NCBI GenBank assembly: GCA_937952305.1
Contig: CALFZO010000049.1
Location: forward strand, 1 to 63,886
Reading direction: 5' to 3'
From: an uncultured Anaerolineales bacterium
GTDB taxonomy: Bacteria; Chloroflexota; Anaerolineae; Anaerolineales; UBA6663
DNA length: 63,886 bases
Shown: piece by piece, positions 1 through 7,048 of the stretch
How the letters are laid out: each line of letters begins with the position of its first letter
Numbering within the stretch: the first letter of the stretch is position 1
Translations under genes and position numbers: made by a program
Notes under the pieces: model-generated
Database searches by the model: none
Told to the model about the DNA's origin: nothing
What the model saw: the letters and a program-made list of their open reading frames with translations, nothing else

Positions 1-1
1 G

Positions 2-667
2 GTTGGCACCGGCCAGGCCCTGGAGATCGGCTCGAAGGGCGACGCCGACGTGGTGCTGGTCCATGCCCGCGCGCGCGAGGACAAGTTCGTGGCGGATGGC
101 GATGGCGTGAATCGGCTCGATGTCATGTATAACGACTACATCCTCGTCGGCCCGGCGGCTGACCCGGCCGGCGTCAAGGGCCTGGCCACGGCCAAAGAAG
201 CGCTGGCTCAGATCGCGTCGACGGCGGCGGTGTTTGTCTCGCGCGGCGACGACTCCGGCACGCACACCAAAGAGAAGAGCTTGTGGGCGTCGGCCGGCCT
301 CACGCCGACCGTGGACGGCGGCTGGTACTTCTCCATCGGCCAGGGCATGGGCGAGACGCTGCTGTTCGCCAACGAGAAGCCCGGCTACACCCTCACCGAC
401 CGCGGCACCTGGCTGTCTATGCAGGCTGAACTGCCCGGCCTGGTCGTGATCGTCGGCGGCGACACGATTGCCGGCAACCAGGACAAGTCGCTCTACAACC
501 CCTATGGCGTGATCCCGGTCAGCCCAGAGAAGCACCCGGGCGTCAATTTCACGCTGGCCACCCAGTTCGCCGAGTGGCTGACGTCGGCCGAGGTCCAGCA
601 GAGAATCGGCCAGTACGGCCAGGACAAGTACGGCCAGGCCCTGTTCTACCCGAGTGCCGCCAAGTAA
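2..667 (+). CDS. tupA: Tungstate ABC transporter substrate-binding protein (C-terminal part)
   Basis: The gene runs in from the left edge, so only about the last 221 residues are seen and there is no start. The product is the extracytoplasmic oxyanion-binding protein that hands tungstate (or molybdate) to TupB. Visible family features are a GTGQALEIG segment near the edge, VLVHA, the NDYILVGP strand, and SRGDDSGTHTKE, which is the anion-loop type sequence of the TupA/PstS-like PBP-like domain. The last residues (LFYPSAAK) make a normal C-terminus. It is followed at short distance by a molbindin, a permease and an ATPase, the usual Tup operon. Tungstate rather than molybdate as substrate is inferred from the family; the Mo hydroxylase encoded later in the window also needs an oxyanion supply. 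Confidence 0.9.
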   Translation, partial: VGTGQALEIGSKGDADVVLVHARAREDKFVADGDGVNRLDVMYNDYILVGPAADPAGVKGLATAKEALAQIASTAAVFVSRGDDSGTHTKEKSLWASAGLTPTVDGGWYFSIGQGMGETLLFANEKPGYTLTDRGTWLSMQAELPGLVVIVGGDTIAGNQDKSLYNPYGVIPVSPEKHPGVNFTLATQFAEWLTSAEVQQRIGQYGQDKYGQALFYPSAAK

Positions 668-691
668 AGCGGCCAACCTCCGGAGATGAGC

Positions 692-895
692 ATGTCCCTC
701 AGCGCCCGCAACCAGTTCAAAGGCCAGATCAAGTCCATTAAGCTCGGCGCCATCATGGCCGAGGTGGTCCTGGAAGTGAACGGCCTGGAGGTGGTGGCCG
801 CCATCACGCGCAGCTCGGTCGAGAGCCTGGGGCTCCAGGTCGGCGACGAGGCCACGGCCGTGATCAAAGCCACTGAGGTCATGATCGCCAAGTAG
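692..895 (+). CDS. mop: Molbindin (Mop/TOBE-domain oxyanion-binding protein)
   Basis: This small cytoplasmic protein of 67 aa consists of one TOBE/Mop domain (SARNQFKGQI, then GAIMAEVVLEV and SLGLQVGDEATAVIKATEVMI). Molbindins form hexamers that store or buffer molybdate or tungstate. An in-frame ATG also occurs at 686, but GGAG at 682-685 would touch it; the ATG at 692 has a 6-nt spacing from that Shine-Dalgarno sequence and is preferred. It lies between tupA and tupB, which supports a role in homeostasis of the imported anion. Length and domain are typical of the family. Confidence 0.9.
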   Translation: MSLSARNQFKGQIKSIKLGAIMAEVVLEVNGLEVVAAITRSSVESLGLQVGDEATAVIKATEVMIAK

Positions 896-946
896 GCCCA
901 GCCGGTTGAGCGGCCGGCGGAGGCGCGCCTCGGCCGTTGTGTTCCT

Positions 947-1630
947 ATGGACGTGCTGCCGCAACTGCTCCCGATCATCCTGCTGTCGCTGTCTGTCTCG
1001 GGCGTCGCCCTGGCCATCGCCACGCTCATCGGCCTGCCGCTGGGCGCGCTGCTGGCCCTGCGGCCCGTGCCCGGCAAGCGCTTCTGGGAACTGCTGATCT
1101 ACACCGGCATGGGGCTGCCGCCGGTGGTGGTGGGGCTGTTCGTCTACCTGCTGCTCTCGCGCAGCGGGCCGCTCGGCTGGCTCGGCTGGCTGTTCACGGC
1201 GCCGGCCATGATCACGGCCCAGGTCATCATCGCCCTGCCGATGGTGGCCGGCCTGGCGCTGACGGCGGTGGAGGGCCTGGACCCGAGCCTGCGCCTGCAG
1301 CTGCGCGCCCTGGGCGCCTCGCCCAACCAGGTGATGTGGACGCTGCTCGGCGAGGCGCGCAGCGGCGTGCTCTCGGCCATCGTCGCCGCCTTCGGCAGCA
1401 TCATCTCGGAGGTCGGCGCCGTGATGCTGGTGGGCGGCAACATCGAAGGGCAGACGCGCGTGCTGACGACGGCGATCGTGCTGGAGACGCGCCAGGGCGA
1501 GTTCGGGCTGGCGCTGGCGCTCGGCACGGTGCTGCTGACGCTGACCTTTATCATCAACTACTGGCTGGTGCGGGCCGGCCAGCGGCGTGAAACGGCCGCC
1601 TGGCGGGCCGAGGCGAGGCCCGGACGATGA
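947..1630 (+). CDS. tupB: Tungstate ABC transporter permease
   Basis: A 227-aa integral membrane protein with five or six hydrophobic segments, the first at about residues 8-35 and others near 50-70, 80-100, 140-165 and 185-205. The cytoplasmic EAA-type loop is visible around residues 108-140 (EGLDPSLRLQLRALGAS, then LGEARSG), where the ATPase would dock. It belongs to the binding-protein-dependent permease family and completes the TupABC importer with the neighbouring tupA and tupC. Its stop overlaps the start of tupC in an ATGA arrangement (1627-1630), so translation is probably coupled. Confidence 0.9.
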   Translation: MDVLPQLLPIILLSLSVSGVALAIATLIGLPLGALLALRPVPGKRFWELLIYTGMGLPPVVVGLFVYLLLSRSGPLGWLGWLFTAPAMITAQVIIALPMVAGLALTAVEGLDPSLRLQLRALGASPNQVMWTLLGEARSGVLSAIVAAFGSIISEVGAVMLVGGNIEGQTRVLTTAIVLETRQGEFGLALALGTVLLTLTFIINYWLVRAGQRRETAAWRAEARPGR

Positions 1631-2361
1631 CGACCGGTCCGGCCGGTGCGCTCTATTCGCTGCGCGCGGTGACCAAGTCCTACGCCGGCCGGGCGGTGCT
1701 GGATCTGGCCGCGCTGGAGATCGAGCGCGGCGAAGCCCTGGCCCTGGTGGGGCCGAGCGGCGCCGGCAAATCCACGCTGCTGCGCCTGCTCAATTTCCTG
1801 GAGCCGCCCAGCGCCGGGGAGCTGCGCTTCCGCGGCCAGCCGGTGGCGGCCGAACCGCCGCTGGACCTGTTGCGGCGCGTGACCACGGTCTTTCAACGCC
1901 CGGTCCTGCTGCAGCAATCGGTGCGCGACAATGTCGCCTACGGCCTGAAGCTGCGCGGCCTGGCCGTGGACGGGCGCGTGGACGCGGCCCTGGAACAGGT
2001 GGGCTTGCAGGCGCTGGCGCGCCAGCCCGCCCACAAGCTCTCCGGCGGCGAGATGCAGCGCGCGGCCCTGGCGCGGGCGCTGGTGCTGGAGCCGGAGGTG
2101 CTGCTGCTGGACGAGCCGACCGCCAACCTCGATCCCTACAACGTCGGCCTGATCGAGCGCATCGTCAGCGACCAAAATCGCGCGCGCGGCACGACCGTCG
2201 TCATGGTGACGCACAACGTCTTCCAGGCGCGCCGGCTGGCGACGCGCGTCGGCCTGCTGCTGGGCGGCCAGCTGGTGGAGCTGGCGCCGACCGACCTCTT
2301 CTTTGAAGCCCCACGCGATCCGCGCACGGCTGCCTTTGTGCGCGGCGAGATGGTGTACTGA
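1627..2361 (+). CDS. tupC: Tungstate ABC transporter ATP-binding protein
   Basis: A 244-aa ABC ATPase that energises the TupAB importer at the cytoplasmic membrane face. Walker A is GPSGAGKST (residues 42-50), the signature is LSGGEMQR (138-145), Walker B with the catalytic Glu is LLLDEP (159-164), and the switch His lies in VTHN near residue 196. There is no C-terminal TOBE domain, unlike ModC, which fits the separate mop gene. The start overlaps tupB by four bases. A tungstate rather than sulfate or molybdate assignment rests on the operon and on this short ModC-like form. Confidence 0.9.
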   Translation: MTTGPAGALYSLRAVTKSYAGRAVLDLAALEIERGEALALVGPSGAGKSTLLRLLNFLEPPSAGELRFRGQPVAAEPPLDLLRRVTTVFQRPVLLQQSVRDNVAYGLKLRGLAVDGRVDAALEQVGLQALARQPAHKLSGGEMQRAALARALVLEPEVLLLDEPTANLDPYNVGLIERIVSDQNRARGTTVVMVTHNVFQARRLATRVGLLLGGQLVELAPTDLFFEAPRDPRTAAFVRGEMVY

Positions 2362-2491
2362 GCGCCGCTACCCCGTTCGATATAGCTTGTCCACCGACCT
2401 CCGCTAGAGCCGCACCTGGGCCAGACGGCCGAGGCCGCTGCCTTCCACCTCTGCTAGGGTGGGGTGACGGTCGGCCGCTTTGGGGATCGTC

Positions 2492-2505
2492 TACAATACC
2501 GCTGC
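2492..2505 (+). promoter_or_regulatory. Candidate leaderless promoter -10 element (TACAAT)
   Basis: TACAAT at 2492-2497 lies only eight bases before the ATG at 2506 of the sensor kinase. That spacing would put transcription initiation at or next to the start codon. No convincing -35 hexamer is seen 16-18 bases upstream. The same TACAAT-to-ATG geometry recurs at 45174-45179, there with a good -35. Confidence 0.4.
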
Positions 2506-4380
2506 ATGTCTTCTTTTCGGCCTTCTCCCGCCTATTCCTGGCGCTTCCTGATCGGGTGGCTGGCCGGCGCCGCGCTGGGCGGGCTGGCTGGCGGCCTGGC
2601 CGGCGCGGCGGCGGGTGGGTACTTCCTGCCGGGCCTGGCGCTGGGCATAGTGGCCGGCAATCTGCTCGTCGCCGGCGTGCACCTGTGGCGCGCGCGGCTG
2701 CCCCTGACGCCGCCGCTGCCGGATTCCAACGCCCGCCGGCTGCGCTGGGTGTCGGCGCTCACCGCGCTCGGCGCCGGCGGCTACCTGGCCGCCGGTTGGG
2801 CGGGCGTGCCGTTCAACCGCTTCTTCCCGTGGGACGGCCTGGGGCTGCTGCTCCTGTGCGGAGCGGCCGAGCTCCTGCTCCGCGGCGGGCACTCCTTCTG
2901 GGCCTCCAGCTGCCTGTTGGGCGGGTTCCTCATCCCCATCGCCTTCAACGCCCAGTTCTATGGCATGAGCAGCCCCGTCAACGCCCTGTACGTGCTGGGG
3001 CTGCTGGTGAGCGGCCTGGTGCTGGGCTCAAACGGATTCTTCGGCGCGTTGATGGCGATCAGCACCCTGACCGCGCTCTTTGCCGTCGGCGAGCAGCAAG
3101 GCCAGTGGCCAACGGTGTACCCGGTGGGCTCGCCGGCCCAGAGCGCCGGGCTGGTGTTGTTCTGGTGGGTCGTGTACGCGGCCGGCGCCTGGCTGAGCTG
3201 GCTCTTCGCGCGCACGCTGGAGCGCGCCGTGCAGGTCTCGCGCGGCCAGACACTGGCCCTGGCCCGGACGATCACCGCCATCGCCCCGTCGGCCTCGCTG
3301 GAACAGGTGCTGCGGCAAGCGCTGGCGGCCGTCGCCGAGCAGCTGGCCGTCCCGACCGTGCGCCTGTTCTTGCTGGACCCGGCCACGGGCGTCATCCAGC
3401 TGCGCCTGGCCCAGCTGTCCGGCCGGGCTGTGGCGGGCGCGGCCGAGGCCGATCCGGTGCTGCCCCTCTGGCCGGAACTGCAGCGCACCCGCCGTCCGCT
3501 GGTGGTGGACGATGTCGCCAACGACGCCCGGCTGGGGCCCCGCGCAGCGCTGCTGGCCCGCGGCGTGCAGACGCTGCTGGGCGTGCCCTTGCTGGACGGC
3601 GAGGCCGTGGCCGGCTTCTTCAGCGCGGAGTGGCCGGCCCGGCGGCGCTTCGACGCTGACACGCTGGAGCTGGCGCAGGCCCTGGCTCAGCCGATGGCGC
3701 TGGCGCTGCGCCTGGCCTGGCTGGCCGAGCAGAACCAGCAGGCGGCGCTGCTGCAGGAACGCAACCGCCTGGCGCGCGATATCCACGATACGTTGGCGCA
3801 AGGCTTTACCGGCATCGTCGTGCAGTTGGAGGCCGCCGAGGATGTGTTGGCCGAAGACGAGGCGGCGGCGCGCCAGCATCTCGCCCGGGCCCGCGCCCTG
3901 GCCCGTGACAGCCTGGCCGAGGCGCGCCGCTCGGTCTATGCGCTGCGGCCGGCTTCGCTCGAACACCAGCCGCTGCCGCAGGCCCTGCGCGCCGCGGTGC
4001 TGGCCCTGACGGCCGGCACCGGCCTGGAAGTGACGGTCCAGACGGACGAGGCCTGGCCCGACTTGGCGCCCGGCCTGGAGGCCGACCTGCTGCGTCTGGG
4101 CCAGGAGGCCGTCACGAATATCTTGCGGCATGCCGAGGCGCGCCACGTGCGCATCCGCCTGCAGGCCAACGCCGCCTCCGTCAGCCTGGAAATCGGCGAC
4201 GACGGGCGCGGATTTGACCCGGCCGCGCCGCGCCCGAGCGCGTCCGGCGGCCTGGGCCTGGTGGGGATCCGCGAGCGCGTCGCCCGCCACGGCGGCTCCC
4301 TGGACGTGCACAGCGCGCCCGGCGCCGGCGCCACGCTGCGCGCCACCCTCCCGCTGCGAGTGGACAAACCCCATGCCTGA
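2506..4380 (+). CDS. Membrane-bound sensor histidine kinase with GAF domain (NarL/DesK type)
   Basis: The protein is about 624 aa. The N-terminal 250 residues are a run of roughly seven or eight hydrophobic segments. They are followed by a GAF domain (about 280-415), a HisKA_3 dimerisation/phosphoacceptor helix and a HATPase_c domain. The phosphoacceptor is His427 in ARDIHDTLAQG; the N-box is near 535 (GQEAVTNILRHAEA) and G-boxes are DDGRGFDP and GGLGLVGIRERV. An in-frame GTG at 2464 would add 14 residues, but ATG 2506 directly follows a -10-like TACAAT and starts a better N-terminus. It overlaps by eight bases a LuxR-type regulator that must be its partner. The signal is unknown; the nearby exporter is a plausible target. 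Confidence 0.88.
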   Translation: MSSFRPSPAYSWRFLIGWLAGAALGGLAGGLAGAAAGGYFLPGLALGIVAGNLLVAGVHLWRARLPLTPPLPDSNARRLRWVSALTALGAGGYLAAGWAGVPFNRFFPWDGLGLLLLCGAAELLLRGGHSFWASSCLLGGFLIPIAFNAQFYGMSSPVNALYVLGLLVSGLVLGSNGFFGALMAISTLTALFAVGEQQGQWPTVYPVGSPAQSAGLVLFWWVVYAAGAWLSWLFARTLERAVQVSRGQTLALARTITAIAPSASLEQVLRQALAAVAEQLAVPTVRLFLLDPATGVIQLRLAQLSGRAVAGAAEADPVLPLWPELQRTRRPLVVDDVANDARLGPRAALLARGVQTLLGVPLLDGEAVAGFFSAEWPARRRFDADTLELAQALAQPMALALRLAWLAEQNQQAALLQERNRLARDIHDTLAQGFTGIVVQLEAAEDVLAEDEAAARQHLARARALARDSLAEARRSVYALRPASLEHQPLPQALRAAVLALTAGTGLEVTVQTDEAWPDLAPGLEADLLRLGQEAVTNILRHAEARHVRIRLQANAASVSLEIGDDGRGFDPAAPRPSASGGLGLVGIRERVARHGGSLDVHSAPGAGATLRATLPLRVDKPHA

Positions 4381-5008
4381 GACCGCGCCGATCCGCATCC
4401 TGATTGCCGACGACCATTCCGTGGTGCGCGAGGGGCTGGCCGCCATGATTGCGCGCCGGGCCGACATGCAGGTGGTGGCCGAGGCCGGAGACGGCCGGCA
4501 GGCCGTGGACCTGGCCCGCCGTCATCGTCCGGACGTCATCCTGCTGGACCTGCGCATGCCGGAGTTGGGCGGCGTGGCGGCCATCCACCAGATCGCGGCC
4601 GACGTGCCGGCCGCACGCGTGATCGTGTTGACCACGTTTGACGGCGACGAAGACATCTTCCGCGCGCTGCAGGCCGGCGCCCGCGCCTACCTGCTCAAGG
4701 ACACGCCGCGCGAGGCCCTGCTGGAGGCCATCCGGGCCGTGCACGCCGGCCAGAAGCGCATCCCGCCGGAGGTGGCCGCCAAGCTGGCCGACCGGCTGCT
4801 GGCCCCGGAGCTCTCGGCGCGCGAGCTGGACGTGCTGCGCCAGATCGTGGCCGGCCGCAGCAACAAGGAGGCCGGCGCCGCGCTGGGCATCAGCGAAGGC
4901 ACGGTGAAGGTCCACGTCAACAGCCTGCTCGGCAAGCTGGGCGTGGCCGACCGCACGCAGGCCGTGACCGAGGCGCTGCGGCGCGGGCTCGTCCGCCTGG
5001 ACGAATAG
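4373..5008 (+). CDS. NarL/FixJ-family response regulator
   Basis: A 211-aa two-domain regulator. The receiver domain (about 9-125) has the acidic pair in ADDHS, phosphoacceptor Asp59 in ILLDLRMP and the conserved Lys in LLKDTP near 109. The C-terminal LuxR-type HTH (about 147-205) reads LSARELDVLRQIVAGRSNKE and GTVKVHVNSLLGKLG. It starts at ATG 4373, inside the last codons of the histidine kinase, so the two are translationally coupled and form a cognate pair. A strong terminator follows at 5040-5064. It probably regulates the ABC-2 exporter immediately downstream, but this is inferred only from position. Confidence 0.92.
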   Translation: MPETAPIRILIADDHSVVREGLAAMIARRADMQVVAEAGDGRQAVDLARRHRPDVILLDLRMPELGGVAAIHQIAADVPAARVIVLTTFDGDEDIFRALQAGARAYLLKDTPREALLEAIRAVHAGQKRIPPEVAAKLADRLLAPELSARELDVLRQIVAGRSNKEAGAALGISEGTVKVHVNSLLGKLGVADRTQAVTEALRRGLVRLDE

Positions 5009-5039
5009 ATCGAAAGGCCTAGCGGCCTCTGTCCCCCTG

Positions 5040-5064
5040 GGCCAGCCCTGCGGCTGGCCTTTTT
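5040..5064 (+). terminator. Rho-independent terminator after the two-component pair
   Basis: An 8-bp perfect stem (GGCCAGCC at 5040-5047, GGCTGGCC at 5052-5059) with a 4-base loop is followed directly by five T residues. It ends the kinase-regulator transcript, so the exporter at 5155 should have its own promoter. Confidence 0.9.
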
Positions 5065-5154
5065 GTTTATCGGCGCCGCCCTCCAACGGGCGATGCGGCG
5101 CCGGCGGTCCGGCCCTAGGCTCTGATCAACAACGGCCCAGCCAAGGAGTTAGTC

Positions 5155-5910
5155 ATGACGTTCGCGATCCATGTGGAAAACCTGTCGAAGAGCTACGGCG
5201 CGGTGCGGGCCGTGGCTGACCTGAGTTTCTCCGTCCCGGCCGGCTGCACCTTCGGTCTGCTTGGCCCGAACGGCGCCGGCAAGAGCACGACCCTGAGCCT
5301 CCTGCAAGGCCTGCGCCAGCCCGAGACCGGCCGCGTGGTGGTGCTGGGGTTGGACCTGTCTGCGCACGCCGCCCAGGTGAAGGGGCGCCTGGGCGTGCAG
5401 CTCCAGCACACCAGCCTGATGCCGGACCTGGCGGCGCTGCAGCAGGTGCTGCTCTTCGCGCGGCTCTACGGCCGCCGCCTCAACCGCGCCGCTGCGCTGG
5501 ACCTGTTGCGGCGCGTGGGGCTGGCCGAAAAGGCCGCGGCCCTGCCCGGCCAACTCAGCGGCGGCCAGCAGCAGCGCCTGGCGCTGGCCCTGGCCCTGGT
5601 CAACGATCCCGAGCTCGTCTTTCTGGATGAGCCGACGGCCGGATTGGACCCGCAAGCCCGCCGCAACCTGTGGGACTTGGTGCGCACACTGCGGGCCGAG
5701 GGCCGCACCCTCGTCCTGACCACGCATTACATTGAGGAGGCCGAGGCCCTGTGTGACCAGGTGGGCATCCTCGACCATGGCCGGCTGCTGGCCCTGGACA
5801 CCCCGGCCGCCCTGGTCGGCCAGCTGGCCGCCGCGGCGCCGACCGGCCGGGCGCCCTCCCTGGAAGAGGTCTTCCTGCACTTCACCGGCCGCGCCTGGCG
5901 CGACGCGTGA
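5155..5910 (+). CDS. ABC-2 type exporter, ATP-binding protein
   Basis: A 251-aa ABC ATPase of the drug/lipid/antibiotic exporter (DrrA/CcmA-like) type. Walker A is GPNGAGKST (37-45), the signature LSGGQQQR lies near 139, Walker B is LVFLDEPTAGLD near 158, and the H-loop is in TTHYIEEAEAL. It ends shortly after the nucleotide-binding domain, without the long C-terminal extension of some DrrA proteins. AAGGAG lies 8 bases before the ATG. The membrane partner follows 48 bases later. Substrate is unknown; a sensor kinase and regulator lie immediately upstream, as in many two-component-controlled detoxification pumps. Confidence 0.9.
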   Translation: MTFAIHVENLSKSYGAVRAVADLSFSVPAGCTFGLLGPNGAGKSTTLSLLQGLRQPETGRVVVLGLDLSAHAAQVKGRLGVQLQHTSLMPDLAALQQVLLFARLYGRRLNRAAALDLLRRVGLAEKAAALPGQLSGGQQQRLALALALVNDPELVFLDEPTAGLDPQARRNLWDLVRTLRAEGRTLVLTTHYIEEAEALCDQVGILDHGRLLALDTPAALVGQLAAAAPTGRAPSLEEVFLHFTGRAWRDA

Positions 5911-5958
5911 AGCGGGCGGGCGGCCTTATCGCTTCGACCACACCTGAAAGGGAACCCT

Positions 5959-6726
5959 ATGCTGACTCATCTTCCCCGCCAACAACCCGCCTGGCGCCCG
6001 ATCCTGCACTTCGCCGGGGCCATGTTCCAGGCCGGCCTCACCGATTGGCGCACGACGGCGCTGTCGCTGTTCACGCCGCTCTTCATGCTGGTCTTGTTCT
6101 GGCTGATCGGCCGGCCGGCTGAGCCCGGCGACCTTGACCTGGCGGCCTTCATCTTCCCGGCCATCGTCGGGCTGACCGTGATGCTGGGCGGGCAGACGCT
6201 GGCGATGCGGCTGGTCAACTGGCGCACCCAAGGCGTGTTTCAGCGCCTGGCGGCCACGCCGACGCCGGTGGGTCATCTGGTGCTCGGCCTGGGGCTGGCG
6301 CAGGCGGCGCTGAGCGTCGTTCAGGCCATGAGCGTGCTCGCCTTCGGCGCGCTGGCGTTAGGTTTGCCCGTCAACGGCCTCGGCGCCGGGGCGGCGCTGG
6401 GCGTGCTGGCGTTGGGCGTGTCCACGTTCAGCGCCTACGGGCTGCTGGTGGCCAGCCTGTCGCCCAAGGCCGACATCGCCAGTTCGCTCTTCATCTTTAC
6501 CCTGTTGCCGATGTTCTTTTTGGGCGGCGGCTTCCCGGCTGAAATCCTGCCCGCCTTCCTGCGGCCGGTCAGCCCGTGGCTGCCGACGACGATGGTAAAC
6601 ACGCTGCTCAGCCCGCTGCTCGCCACGGGCACGCTTCCGTCCGACCCGGCTTGGCCGGTGCTGGGCCTGCTCAGTTATACGCTCGGCCTGGCCGCGTTGG
6701 CGGCCTGGCGTTTCCGCTGGGAATAG
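5959..6726 (+). CDS. ABC-2 type exporter, permease
   Basis: A 255-aa membrane protein with about six hydrophobic segments and the ABC-2 permease layout: an N-terminal helix (about 30-50), a cytoplasmic loop, and a C-terminal block of four to five helices. The conserved FFLGGGFPAEILPAFLR stretch before the last helices is typical of DrrB-like permeases. It pairs with the ATPase just upstream and the transcript ends in a terminator at 6760-6791. The exported substrate cannot be read from the sequence. Confidence 0.88.
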   Translation: MLTHLPRQQPAWRPILHFAGAMFQAGLTDWRTTALSLFTPLFMLVLFWLIGRPAEPGDLDLAAFIFPAIVGLTVMLGGQTLAMRLVNWRTQGVFQRLAATPTPVGHLVLGLGLAQAALSVVQAMSVLAFGALALGLPVNGLGAGAALGVLALGVSTFSAYGLLVASLSPKADIASSLFIFTLLPMFFLGGGFPAEILPAFLRPVSPWLPTTMVNTLLSPLLATGTLPSDPAWPVLGLLSYTLGLAALAAWRFRWE

Positions 6727-7048
6727 ACGCTGGGCGTGCCCCAACCCGGTTCGGAATAGACGGGCGGCTGCCACCCGGCGCCGCCTGTTTTCGCCTGCCT
6801 TGCCCTTGCCATAGGGATTACAATAAGGCTTGTTCTTCCGCAGGGACCATCATCACGGTTACCCACGCCGATCGGTACTAGGATCGATCGGCCGACTAGC
6901 TTAACCTCTTTAGGCTATTTTGCCGCTTTAACTCTGGGGGATAGGGTTGCCTTTACGCAGTGACCGGCCGCCTGTCCGGGTTCGGCCCTTGGAGTTGATC
7001 CCCCAACGGCCCCTGGGCTGGAGGCGCTCAGAAAGCTGAGACGAGACT
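6727..7048 (+). other. Intergenic region and long 5' leader of the multi-PAS kinase operon
   Basis: This 322-base stretch holds no credible gene. It starts with the exporter terminator. A -10-like TACAAT at 6819-6824 would place initiation near 6831 and leave a leader of about 218 bases before ATG 7049; no good -35 is seen. Inside the leader is a dyad around 6868-6894 (GCCGATC and GATCGGC arms), and a short CTCAG-AAAG-CTGAG hairpin lies just before the start codon (about 7027-7040). I compared it by eye with c-di-GMP aptamers because the operon ends in an HD-GYP gene, and found no match. Confidence 0.5.
6760..6791 (+). terminator. Rho-independent terminator after the ABC-2 exporter
   Basis: A 9-bp stem with one G-U pair (ACGGGCGGC at 6760-6768, GCCGCCTGT at 6780-6788) is followed by TTT. 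It lies 34 bases after the permease stop. Confidence 0.7.

Noticed and set aside
6840..7048. c-di-GMP riboswitch upstream of the signalling operon
   Set aside because: The conserved aptamer blocks (AGGGCAAA-type and GACGCAAAGC-type) are absent.
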